Part shown: positions 43,023 through 51,546 of the stretch, one piece after another
How positions within the stretch are numbered: the first letter of the stretch is position 1
How the letters are laid out: every line of letters starts with the position of its first letter
Assembly: GCA_035709005.1 (NCBI GenBank)
Contig: DASTFB010000055.1
Span: 49,945-113,944, forward strand
DNA: 64,000 nucleotides
Direction of reading: 5' to 3'
From: Candidatus Methylomirabilota bacterium
GTDB taxonomy: Bacteria > Methylomirabilota > Methylomirabilia > Rokubacteriales > CSP1-6
Made by a program: the position numbers and the translations under genes
The notes under the pieces: generated by a model
The model's database searches: none
Told to the model about the DNA's origin: nothing
Seen by the model: the letters and a program-made list of their open reading frames with translations, nothing else

Positions 43023-43244
43023 ATGGCGATCAGCAAGAAAGCGTCACTCCGTACGACGTCTCCGCAGCGAGAGGCCGCCGGCAAGCAGGCCGCAGGTCGC
43101 AGCGCCCAGCGCCAGAAGGCGGCGAGCGCGGCAGCGAGTGAGACGCAGAGCGTACGGCAGTTTGCCAAGACGCGCATGGCGGCTATCCGAGCCCACACCC
43201 AGGCGCGAGGGCAGCGGCAGCAAGCCAAGCGCGACGCTCGCTGA
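43023..43244 (+). CDS. Small basic hypothetical protein
   Basis: 73 residues, highly basic and Ala/Gln-rich (MAISKKASLRTTSPQREAAG; FAKTRMAAIRAHTQARGQRQ). It starts five bases after the lipoprotein stop, so it is probably co-transcribed. The composition suggests a nucleic-acid-binding or disordered protein; no family is recognised. Confidence 0.55.
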   Translation: MAISKKASLRTTSPQREAAGKQAAGRSAQRQKAASAAASETQSVRQFAKTRMAAIRAHTQARGQRQQAKRDAR

Positions 43245-43268
43245 CAACGAAGTTAGCGCTCGCCCGCC

Positions 43269-43288
43269 CATTGGGCCTAGGCCCAATT
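43269..43288. promoter_or_regulatory. Regulon palindrome 7 (GGGC variant)
   Basis: ATTGGGCCTAGGCCCAAT (43270-43287) is a perfect 18-bp palindrome with G for A in each arm. No clear CTAG element at 19 bases on either side. It precedes the decayed ppx/ppk stretch. Confidence 0.5.
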
Positions 43289-43377
43289 AGACATCCCTCC
43301 GTGAGACCGCTATGGTGGTTGCCGGACAACAGGCGGAGGCCCCGCAATGAGTGACTGGGTGGCCCCACGCGGCTGGG

Positions 43378-43535
43378 TGGGGGCGCACTTGGCACGCTGC
43401 CCCGCGCCGCAATCCACGCGACGCTCCGGGCCGTGCACCGCTTTTTCGCACGATGCTCTCGAAACGGCCCGGGCCCGCGCGTGATTGCCGTGGCGACGTC
43501 GGCCGTGCGGGACGCCCGCAGACCTCCTGGGCGAC
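43378..43535 (+). pseudogene. ppx: Remnant of exopolyphosphatase (Ppx/GppA)
   Basis: Frame 43433-type reads AAIHATLRAVHRFFARCSRN then RVIAVATSAVRDAR, which is the conserved N-terminal block of Ppx/GppA phosphatases (the TSAVRDA segment). Sequence before and after it does not continue the family, so only about 50 residues survive. It is joined directly to a ppk remnant. Confidence 0.6.
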
Positions 43536-43551
43536 ACGAGGGGCGGCCGTG

Positions 43552-43770
43552 GCCTCGGCGGACTGGATGCCCGCAACCCCGACCGTCGCGTCGAGATCGC
43601 GTTCCCACGCTGGATCCCAGCCTCCAGGCCCAGATCGGCGGGCTACTCGACATCCAACTCGCCGATACCGTGAAGGCGCGGCGCATCCTTTCTGACGGAA
43701 GCTTGGCGCGCATACGGGCGGTCGGCGAAGGCTCCGCTCGCAGGACCGCCTCTAGGCGGCGGCGGATACC
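43552..43770 (+). pseudogene. ppk: Frameshifted C-terminal remnant of polyphosphate kinase
   Basis: Pieces of the PPK1 C-terminus appear in three frames in the right order: SADWMP, then RNPDRRVEIAFP, then TLDPSLQAQIGGLLDIQLAD continuing TVKARRILSDGS. Known PPK1 proteins carry these as one run ending in a ladder of LADTVKAR-like residues. Two frame changes within 100 bases make it a pseudogene. Confidence 0.65.
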
Positions 43771-43835
43771 GGCAGGCCAGTGAGCCCCTTCCTGGAGGAC
43801 GCGCCGATTCGCCGGGCTGTGCAGCCTGGCGGTGC

Positions 43836-44726
43836 ATGGTCGGGACTGTAGTGACACGAAACGATCGGGCTCGGATCTCTTGGCATCGTAATGCCGAGGA
43901 GCGCTATCCCTACGGTCCCATGTCCCCGGATCCCGATCGCTTCGCGCCTGTCGGGTTCCCTCCACCTTGGCCTAGCCGCCCTTGGATCTACTCGAACGTG
44001 ATCGCGTCGAAGAACGGGATCGTGGCCTGGAAACGGGAGGGTGGGCACGACGATCCGGTCCGCGTCATTGCCGGCGGCGACTTCGGGCGCCCGGGCCGCC
44101 TCGCGGATCTTCATCTCATGCATTATCTCCGCGCCTGCGCTGATGCCGTTTCGGTGGGCGCTCAAACACTCCGTGACCACCCCGACCTCATGGAGACTCC
44201 CACCGAACTGGGTGGTCTTAGCGAGGTGTTGTATCGATTCAGAGCGAGCCATGGACTGCACCGCTTCCCCCTCCAGGTCGTGTACTCCGAGCACGGCCGG
44301 CTCGAGCTCGACGCCCCCGTCTTCAACACCCCGACGCTCGCAGTGATCGTCATCACCACAGAGGCGGGGGCACGCGTCCTCCGCTCGCAGGGGAGCGACG
44401 ACAGGGGCATCACGATCGTCGTCGCGGGGAACGAGAGCATCGATTCAGTCGGGCTCGTTCGATCGCACGAGCGTCTTTTTGACGAATTCGGCGTGCATTA
44501 CGTGGACTGCGAAGGCGGAGCCGTGGTTCTCGACGCTCTTCACCGGGCCGGCATCCTGGACGAGGTCTTCGTCACCGTCACGGACGTCCATGTTGAGGCC
44601 TCCGAGCATGAGGGAGTCAAGCGCATGTTCGCGTTCGGGGCCGGGTCCGCCTGTCTGATCGCGGAGGGCCGAACGGCCTTGGATTCCGGGTACGTCTTCC
44701 GGCGTTGGCGGTTCAACGAGCGCTGA
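43836..44726 (+). CDS. RibD C-terminal / dihydrofolate-reductase-like protein
   Basis: 296 residues with the fold signals of the RibD reductase domain: PWIYSNVIASKNGIVAW near residue 50, HYLRACADAVSVGAQTLRDHP, LAVIVITTEAGARVL, the cofactor-side block VDCEGGAVVLDALHRAGILDEVFVTV, and a C-terminal SGYVFRRWRF. Such proteins reduce pterin- or pyrimidine-like substrates with NADPH; the actual substrate is unknown. The ATG at 43836 lacks a clear Shine-Dalgarno, and ATG 43920 is an alternative. It lies between two gene remnants. Confidence 0.8.
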   Translation: MVGTVVTRNDRARISWHRNAEERYPYGPMSPDPDRFAPVGFPPPWPSRPWIYSNVIASKNGIVAWKREGGHDDPVRVIAGGDFGRPGRLADLHLMHYLRACADAVSVGAQTLRDHPDLMETPTELGGLSEVLYRFRASHGLHRFPLQVVYSEHGRLELDAPVFNTPTLAVIVITTEAGARVLRSQGSDDRGITIVVAGNESIDSVGLVRSHERLFDEFGVHYVDCEGGAVVLDALHRAGILDEVFVTVTDVHVEASEHEGVKRMFAFGAGSACLIAEGRTALDSGYVFRRWRFNER

Positions 44727-44751
44727 GGGTTCCCCAGGGAGACGGTCATGA

Positions 44752-44934
44752 CCGTCGACGCACGGGCCTCCGTTCCTCGGGATCGATACCCACGCCCTCT
44801 CAGAGTCCGCGTTCGCGAGTGCCCTTGAGGTGCTCGCGGCCAACCGGGTCGACGTGATGATCGACGACCGAGAGGGGTCCACGCCGACTGAGGCCCCACT
44901 CTCCGTTTCCGGCGCGGAGAGTGGGCTTCCTTGA
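44752..44934 (+). pseudogene. pgm: Remnant of phosphoglucomutase
   Basis: The frame reads [20 protein letters not shown] then [20 protein letters not shown], which is a run from the N-terminal domain of alpha-phosphoglucomutase (family: [29 protein letters not shown]). No start codon precedes it, and after STPTEA it turns into the hairpin at 44895. About 50 of roughly 550 residues remain. Confidence 0.65.
44895..44925. terminator. Perfect 11-bp hairpin, likely terminator
   Basis: CCCACTCTCCG (44895-44905) and CGGAGAGTGGG (44915-44925) with a nine-base loop, followed by CTTCCTTG. Positioned between the pgm remnant and the convergent GlsB-like gene, it can end transcripts from both sides. Confidence 0.65.
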
Positions 44935-44937
44935 CCG

Positions 44938-45195
44938 TTAACCGCTCACAGTCCTCCCCAGAGTGAAGCGATACACCGCCAGCACGATGATCGCGCCGAC
45001 GACGGCCATGATGAACCCGACGGGATCGCCCTCGCCGTACCAGCCGGTGAGACGGCCCACGAACCCACCGACGAGAGCGCCCACGATTCCCAGGATAGCG
45101 GTGATGACGAAGCCGCCCGGATCGCGTCCCGGCATGAGGAACTTGGCGACGATGCCGACGATCAGACCGAACACGATCCATCCGATGATGTACAT
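44938..45195 (-). CDS. GlsB/YeaQ/YmgE-family membrane stress protein
   Basis: 85 residues with three hydrophobic segments and the family's glycine zippers: YIIGWIVFGLIVGIVAKFLM, GFVITAILGIVGALVGGFVG and GFIMAVVGAIIVLAVYRF. Family members are small inner-membrane proteins induced by acid, osmotic or envelope stress. ATG 45195 follows GAGGAGA and begins the homology. It is transcribed from regulon palindrome 8, whose CTAGAGTCAA element ends about 63 bases upstream. Confidence 0.9.
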   Translation of the reverse strand: MYIIGWIVFGLIVGIVAKFLMPGRDPGGFVITAILGIVGALVGGFVGRLTGWYGEGDPVGFIMAVVGAIIVLAVYRFTLGRTVSG

Positions 45196-45257
45196 GATGC
45201 TCTCCTCAGCCGCCACTGGCGGCGCTCAACGAGCTGTCCGGGTTTCCGTTTTCCGTC

Positions 45258-45307
45258 TTGACTCTAGTTGCCCCGAAGCCGTCGGCCTATTGGACCTAGG
45301 CCCAATA
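45258..45307 (-). promoter_or_regulatory. Regulon palindrome 8 with CTAGAGTCAA promoter
   Basis: TATTGGAC-CTAG-GCCCAATA at 45288-45307, nearly perfect. On the minus strand CCAATAG is followed 19 bases later by CTAGAGTCAA (45258-45267). Reads into the GlsB-like gene. Confidence 0.68.
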
Positions 45308-45344
45308 CGCGCCCCGGCAGCCCGCCTCGCCCGCGGGCTCACCG

Positions 45345-45394
45345 CAGGCGACCAAGGTCCAATAGCGCCCACGCGTGGCGTCGTGCAGAGTCTT
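45345..45394 (+). promoter_or_regulatory. Regulon palindrome 9 with weak promoter element
   Basis: Right half GTCCAATA (45357-45364) is perfect, the left half degenerate. GCAGAGTCTT at 45385-45394 sits at the 19-base position and shares AGAGTC with the divergent element of palindrome 8. Reads towards the receiver remnant and the small gene at 45657. Confidence 0.5.
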
Positions 45395-45419
45395 CTCAGG
45401 GGTTTCACGTGGACGATAC

Positions 45420-45590
45420 GCCGGTCTCCAGCAGCGACTGGCCGTTCCGGTCATCCTCATGACGTCTTATGACGACGACTTGACCCGCGACCGCGTCGAG
45501 AAGTCCGGGGCGGCCGCCCACCTGTGGGAGCCCTTCGACGAGGACGCTGTGCTGCACGCGATCCGTGGAGCTGTCGGAGGGGATCGCAAT
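45420..45590 (+). pseudogene. C-terminal remnant of a receiver domain
   Basis: The frame reads LQQRLAVPVILMTSYDDDL, then TRDRVEKSGAAAHLWEPFDE, then DAVLHAIRGAVGG: this is the second half of a response-regulator receiver domain (VPVIxMTAYDD; the KPF position is EPF). The N-terminal half with the phospho-acceptor Asp is absent, and the conserved Lys is replaced by Glu. The frame stays open into the next small gene. Confidence 0.6.
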
Positions 45591-45656
45591 CACCGGGGCC
45601 ATGGCGCGATGCAACGAAGAACCACCCTCACTGTTAAAGAACCGCGGGAGGCTGCC

Positions 45657-45884
45657 ATGTCACACGAAAGGCCGGCCGCACGTGAGCTCACCGCCGATGT
45701 CGATCGGCCGAAGCGTATCGACCGCTACATCGACTACTTTGGCAGCGGAGGCCTGCGCCGAGTCGGCGTCACGCTGAATCCGGCGGCGGATCGTCGCCGG
45801 GCACGGACGCCGCTCACTCCGCCCGCTCCACCTCGCGAGGCGTCGAGGGCTCGCGAGGTGGCTCGGGGGAGGGTGGTGAATTGA
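45657..45884 (+). CDS. Hypothetical small basic protein
   Basis: 75 residues: an N-terminal DVDRPKRIDRYIDYFGSGGL block that looks conserved, followed by a basic, Pro-rich disordered tail. ATG 45657 follows GGGAGG, which argues that it is translated independently of the receiver remnant with which it shares a frame. Its stop overlaps the TTG of the next gene by four bases. Function unknown. Confidence 0.55.
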   Translation: MSHERPAARELTADVDRPKRIDRYIDYFGSGGLRRVGVTLNPAADRRRARTPLTPPAPPREASRAREVARGRVVN

Positions 45885-46195
45885 GCGGCCGCCGGATCCT
45901 CGCCGCCTTCGTGGTGGCGAGTGTGCTGATGATCTTCGTGTTTGAGCTCCGAGGGGGAAGGTTCACGGAAGACCGCCTGAAGCGGGTTCACGAGCTTGAG
46001 GCTCGCGAGGCACAGTTGTACGAACAGCTGGCGCAGAAGGATGCCCAGCGAGAATCTCAGCGCCGGATATACATCGACCGCATCAGGAAGGGGGAGGCTC
46101 AACTGCTCGAGCATGCGCGCGAGATCATGAGGCTCCGCGGACGATCAGAGGCCAGTTCGACGATGCTGGTTCCGCCACCAACGTCTGGGGAGTAG
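45881..46195 (+). CDS. Single-pass membrane protein with coiled coil
   Basis: 104 residues. One membrane helix near the N-terminus (ILAAFVVASVLMIFVFEL), then a charged coiled coil (DRLKRVHELEAREAQLYEQL; SQRRIYIDRIRKGEAQLLEH). The TTG at 45881 is chosen because it lies in a TTGA overlap with the preceding stop and follows GGGGGAGGG; no ATG is in range. No family is recognised. It is followed 16 bases later by the desaturase gene. Confidence 0.6.
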   Translation: MSGRRILAAFVVASVLMIFVFELRGGRFTEDRLKRVHELEAREAQLYEQLAQKDAQRESQRRIYIDRIRKGEAQLLEHAREIMRLRGRSEASSTMLVPPPTSGE

Positions 46196-46211
46196 GGCAG
46201 GGACGACGACG

Positions 46212-47306
46212 CTGAACTCGTTCGGCGGGACGCTCAAGTTCGGGACGAATAGCGCCTTCCAGCTCGAGCTCCGGCGGCGTGTCGACGAGTTTTTCCGGAC
46301 CACCGGCCGCCGGGAGCGCGACTGCTGGCAGATGTACGTGAAGACGGCGATCATTCTCGTCGGCCTGGCGGTCTCCTACCTGCTGCTGGTGTTCGCGGCC
46401 GACGCCTGGTGGCAGGGTGTGCCGCTGGCCGTTCTGGTGGGCTTGGCCGCCGCCGGAATCGGATTCAATGTCCAGCACGACGGCGGACACGACGCGTATT
46501 CCGACTACCGCTCGGTCAACAAGCTCATGGCGATGATGCTGGACCTGATGGGGTCCAGTTCGTACTTCTGGCGCTGGAAACACGTCGTCTTCCATCACAC
46601 CTATGTCAATGTCACCGGCCACGACACGGACATCAACTTGGGCATCCTCGCCCGGGTGACGCCGCATCAGACGCGGCTCGCCTTTCACCGGTGGCAACAC
46701 CTCTACCTCTGGCCGGTCTACGGGTTGCTGGCGGTCAAGATGCAATTCGTCGACGACTTCCGGAGGCTCGTCACCGGCCGGATTGGCCGCCACCGAGTCC
46801 GCCGCCCGACGGGGTGGGACCTGGTCCTCCTGGTGGGCGGTAAGGCGACCTTTCTCGCCTGGGCCTTCGGCGTCCCGCTGCTCTTCCACCCCGTGGCGGT
46901 TGTCCTCTTCTACTACGGGGTCGCCGCGGTGGTGCTGGGGACCGCCCTGAGCGTGGTGTTCCAACTGGCCCACTGCGTAGAAGAGGCGGCGTTTCCGCTG
47001 CCCTCCGCGGGCACCGGGCGCATCGAGCAGGCCTGGGCCATCCACCAGGCGGAGACGACCGTGGACTTCGCCCGGCCTAGCCGGGTCGTGGCGTGGCTCC
47101 TCGGCGGGTTGAACTTCCAGATCGAACACCATCTGTTCCCGAGGATCAGCCACGTCAACTACCCGGCGATCTCGAAGCTGGTGGAACAGACATGCCGAGA
47201 CTTTGGCGTCACCTACACCGAGCACAGTTCGTTCCGGGAGGGCATGGCCTCCCATTTCCGGTGGCTACGGCGTATGGGGATGCCGAACGCCCCGCGCGAA
47301 ACCTGA
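46212..47306 (+). CDS. Fatty-acid desaturase, acyl-lipid/linoleoyl-CoA type
   Basis: Membrane di-iron desaturase. The three His boxes are intact: HDGGHD (residues about 83-88), HHTYVNVTGHD (about 118-128) and QIEHHLFP near residue 305. Four to six membrane helices are visible. The first ATG in frame is 46332, but the 40 codons before it read LKFGTNSAFQLELRRRVDEF, then FRTTGRRERDCWQMYVKT, matching the conserved cytosolic start of this family. With no ATG, GTG or TTG upstream in frame, CTG 46212 is the most likely start. Role: membrane lipid unsaturation, plausible cold or envelope stress response. Confidence 0.88.
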   Translation: MNSFGGTLKFGTNSAFQLELRRRVDEFFRTTGRRERDCWQMYVKTAIILVGLAVSYLLLVFAADAWWQGVPLAVLVGLAAAGIGFNVQHDGGHDAYSDYRSVNKLMAMMLDLMGSSSYFWRWKHVVFHHTYVNVTGHDTDINLGILARVTPHQTRLAFHRWQHLYLWPVYGLLAVKMQFVDDFRRLVTGRIGRHRVRRPTGWDLVLLVGGKATFLAWAFGVPLLFHPVAVVLFYYGVAAVVLGTALSVVFQLAHCVEEAAFPLPSAGTGRIEQAWAIHQAETTVDFARPSRVVAWLLGGLNFQIEHHLFPRISHVNYPAISKLVEQTCRDFGVTYTEHSSFREGMASHFRWLRRMGMPNAPRET

Positions 47307-47430
47307 GCGAGCTGCGCGACCTCTGTCGCCGCCGTCCGCTTTGCCGTTGCCGGCATCCACGGTCGGGGCGAAGAAGTCGCGCAGGTCAGGCCCGCCGGCG
47401 CCCCGGATTCAGCGCCGGGCGGCCTCGAAG

Positions 47431-49050
<1,620 letters not shown>

Positions 49051-49104
49051 GGTGCTCTCCCTCCCCAGTGCGCCGAAATGGTTGAAAACGGCTGAGCCGC
49101 TCGT

Positions 49105-49443
49105 TCACGAGCCGAGGATGCCGAGGATGTCCTCCTCCCTCATGATGAGGTACTCCTCGCCGGCGAGCGTGACCTCGCTACCGGAATACTTGCCGAAGAG
49201 GATTCGATCGCCTTCCTTCACCGCGAGGGGGAAGTGCTTGCCGGCGTCGGTGACCTTGCCGGTCCCCACGGCGATCACCTGTCCCTCCTGCGGCTTCTCC
49301 TTAGCGGTGTCGGGGATGATGAGGCTGCCGTGCTTCTCGTCCTGCTCCTCGCGGCGCTTGACGAGCACGCGGTCGTGGAGCGGGCGCAGCGTCGTCTTCG
49401 TTGCCTGAGCCACAGCGCGCGTCGCCTTCAGTGCTCGAGCCAT
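49105..49443 (-). CDS. groES: Co-chaperonin GroES
   Basis: 112 residues. The conserved part [16 protein letters not shown] starts near residue 18, so it carries a 15-residue extra N-terminus ([15 protein letters not shown]) compared with ordinary Gro[19 protein letters not shown] corresponds to the mobile loop and following strand, and [21 protein letters not shown] closes the barrel. A GGGAGG precedes the ATG. First gene of groES-groEL. The usual HrcA/CIRCE element is not seen; instead AGTGTA/TACACC-type sites lie in the divergent region. Confidence 0.95.
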   Translation of the reverse strand: MARALKATRAVAQATKTTLRPLHDRVLVKRREEQDEKHGSLIIPDTAKEKPQEGQVIAVGTGKVTDAGKHFPLAVKEGDRILFGKYSGSEVTLAGEEYLIMREEDILGILGS

Positions 49444-49500
49444 CGCTCGTGCCTCCCTCTCTTCCAGGTGGTGTGAGCCCCGGCTGGATTGTCCAGCGGG

Positions 49501-49555
49501 CTAGTGTACCACTGAAATAGTACACCTTGACAGAATTGATCTAGTGTACTAGTGT
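49501..49555. promoter_or_regulatory. YtrA-like operator and promoter between groES and the GntR gene
   Basis: AGTGTA (49503-49508) and TACACC (49521-49526) form an inverted repeat with 12 bases between; CTAGTGTAC is repeated at 49501-49509 and 49541-49549. TTGACA (49527-49532) with TAGTGT (49550-49555), 17 bases apart, forms a promoter for the regulator gene, so the sites overlap it. Confidence 0.6.
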
Positions 49556-49578
49556 GCACGTACAGCATGAGGGTCCCG

Positions 49579-50682
49579 ATGAATCTGAAGATCGACGGGC
49601 ACAGTCCGATCCCGATCCGCCGGCAACTGACGGAGCAGTTCAAGCACGCCATCGAGAGCGGCGGTGTCCCCCAGGACCAGGCCCTGCCCAGCATCCGGGA
49701 GCTCGCCGGCTTCCTCGGCATCAATCCGAACACGGTCGCGCGCGTCATCGAGGATCTCAAGCAGGGCGGCTACGTGGAGGCTCGGCGGGGAAAGGGCGTG
49801 TTCGTGGCCCCGGCGCCGCCCACCCGCCCCTCCCCGCATCTCCGCGAAGGGTTCTTACAAGAGATGGTCATCCGGGCGGCCGCCCTCGGCATGACCGCCG
49901 ACGACCTGGCGGTCGCGGTCCTGAGCGTGGCCGGCGTCCGGCCCGCCGCCGTCCAGGGGGCCGTGGAGGTTCTCCTGGTGGAATGCAGCCAGCCGGAGCT
50001 CGACTTCTTTGCCCGGCAACTCGAGGCCCACCTCCCCGTCCACGTGGACCCGGTGCTCCTCGGCGACCTGGCCGCGGTCACCCGGCGCCAGAAGCAACCC
50101 GCTCGCTGGCGGGCGGCGGTCACGAGCTTCTGCCATCTGCCGGAAGTGGAGCGGCTCCTGAGCGGCAGGGGGGTCCCGGTAATCGCCCTGCTCGCCGAAG
50201 CGCATCTCGAGACGCTCCACCACCTCGCCCAGCTTCCGTCGGGGACACGGGTGGGTGTGGCCTCCGTCGCCGCCGAGACGGCCCACAACCTGGAGCATTC
50301 GATCGCGAACGCGGGCCTGCCGAACATCGTGCTGGTCGGGGCTTGCCCCGCCGCGGGGGCTGCGCTGGGGCGTCTGCTTCGCCGAGTGGACGTCATCGTC
50401 TGCTCGACCGGGGCGGCCGAGCGGGTCCGGGGGCTCGCGGGCCCGGCCGTGCAGGTGTTGATCGACGACCGGGCCGTGGACCAGCGGGCCGTCCAGATGC
50501 TCGCCGCCCTCCTGGTGCAACAGAACGGCAACATGCCGGCGGCTGCTCCGCCCGCCGGCCAGAGGCGCCTGCACCCTCGTCCGTCCAGCGGGCGCAAACA
50601 GCGGGGAGGGGCGGCGCGGGCAACGGTGCGGGGCGAGTGGATGCGAGTGAGCGGTAACCGGGTGAAGGAGGAAGAGTCATGA
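49579..50682 (+). CDS. GntR-family regulator, YtrA-like with unusual C-terminus
   Basis: 367 residues. Winged-helix domain 1-75: PIPIRRQLTEQFKHAIESGG, LPSIRELAGFLGINPNTVARVIEDL (recognition helix) and the wing YVEARRGKGVFV, as in the YtrA group. Ordinary YtrA proteins stop near 130 residues. Here 230 more follow, with a Rossmann-like or periplasmic-binding-like layout (VEVLLVECSQPELDFFARQL; NIVLVGACPAAGAALG; VDVIVCSTGAAERVRGL) that could be a ligand sensor. ATG 49579 is chosen for homology. Likely represses or activates the divergent groES-groEL; overlaps the next gene by ATGA. Confidence 0.85.
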   Translation: MNLKIDGHSPIPIRRQLTEQFKHAIESGGVPQDQALPSIRELAGFLGINPNTVARVIEDLKQGGYVEARRGKGVFVAPAPPTRPSPHLREGFLQEMVIRAAALGMTADDLAVAVLSVAGVRPAAVQGAVEVLLVECSQPELDFFARQLEAHLPVHVDPVLLGDLAAVTRRQKQPARWRAAVTSFCHLPEVERLLSGRGVPVIALLAEAHLETLHHLAQLPSGTRVGVASVAAETAHNLEHSIANAGLPNIVLVGACPAAGAALGRLLRRVDVIVCSTGAAERVRGLAGPAVQVLIDDRAVDQRAVQMLAALLVQQNGNMPAAAPPAGQRRLHPRPSSGRKQRGGAARATVRGEWMRVSGNRVKEEES

Positions 50683-51518
50683 GTTTCACCATGTTCGTGA
50701 CGTGGGTGCTGGTAGGAGTGCTCGCCGGCGTGCTGGCCGGACTGGTCATGAAGCGCGGCGGCTACGGGCTGAAGAACGACATCATTCTCGGCCTCGTCGG
50801 AAGCATCGGGGCCAGCTGGATCTTCCGGGCCTCCGGCCTGTTCCCAAGCGCTGGGATTGTCGCGATGCTGTTCGTCGCCCTCGCCGGAGCGGCGGTCCTG
50901 ATCATCGCTCAGCGCAAGCTTCGGCCCACCGAGCGTCTTGGCGGGGCCAGGGGCGATGTGTGGTGGAGGGGCGGGCTGGTGGCAGCGGTCGTGGCCGTGG
51001 TGGCGTGGATGACCCTCGGCCCCGCCCCGCAGCCGGCAGCGACGGCAGCGGTGGTCGAGGAGAAGACGTACACGGTGACGCCCGCCGCGATGAAGGTGAA
51101 AGCCGGGATCGTCACCGGCGAAGTGACGAATATGAAGGTCACGGAGCAGGTCGAGCAAGGCTCCGGCCGTGTCGTCTCCGCGGCAAAGCTCACGGCGATC
51201 GTCACGCTCAAGAACAGCTCGGAGAATCAGACTGTCCGCCTCGTCACCGGGACGATCAAGTACATCGATTCGGAGGGACAGCCGATCAAGCTCGAGGACG
51301 CCCGGACCGAGCCGGCCCTCACGTTCGCCACGTACGGGGGCAGCAGTGACCGGCTCGACCCCGGGCAGGAGGCCATCCAGTCGCTGGATGTTGCCTTCCC
51401 CGCCGAGGCGCTGAAGGCGCAGAAGTTGAAAGAGATCCGCCTGGAGCTCGCGTATATCCCGTCGCCATACCGCGAGGAGACGGTCCAGTTCAGCGTCTCC
51501 ATCGGCGAGGGTAAGTAG
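50679..51518 (+). CDS. GlsB-like membrane domain fused to exported beta domain
   Basis: 279 residues. Residues 1-80 hold three glycine-rich helices like a GlsB/YeaQ protein (VTWVLVGVLAGVLAGLVM; IILGLVGSIGASWIF; AGIVAMLFVALAGAAVLII), then another helix near 100, a linker, and a C-terminal beta-sandwich-like domain (about 140-279; KLTAIVTLKNSSENQTVRLV) outside the membrane. It is coupled by ATGA to the GntR regulator, and the NfeD and flotillin genes follow, so it probably belongs to an envelope stress unit. Confidence 0.78.
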   Translation: MSFTMFVTWVLVGVLAGVLAGLVMKRGGYGLKNDIILGLVGSIGASWIFRASGLFPSAGIVAMLFVALAGAAVLIIAQRKLRPTERLGGARGDVWWRGGLVAAVVAVVAWMTLGPAPQPAATAAVVEEKTYTVTPAAMKVKAGIVTGEVTNMKVTEQVEQGSGRVVSAAKLTAIVTLKNSSENQTVRLVTGTIKYIDSEGQPIKLEDARTEPALTFATYGGSSDRLDPGQEAIQSLDVAFPAEALKAQKLKEIRLELAYIPSPYREETVQFSVSIGEGK

Positions 51519-51546
51519 GCCGCGTGAGCTGGCTCCCTTCAGGCCC

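Noticed and set aside
43183..43965. 260-codon minus-strand frame over the ppx/ppk remnants
   Set aside because: No recognisable domain; the opposite strand carries clear Ppx and PPK1 blocks.
46125..47255. 376-codon minus-strand frame opposite the desaturase
   Set aside because: His/Asp/Val-rich shadow; the plus strand carries all three desaturase His boxes.
49440..49560. CIRCE element upstream of groES
   Set aside because: No TTAGCACTC-N9-GAGTGCTAA-like repeat is present; the inverted repeats there are of the AGTGTA type.
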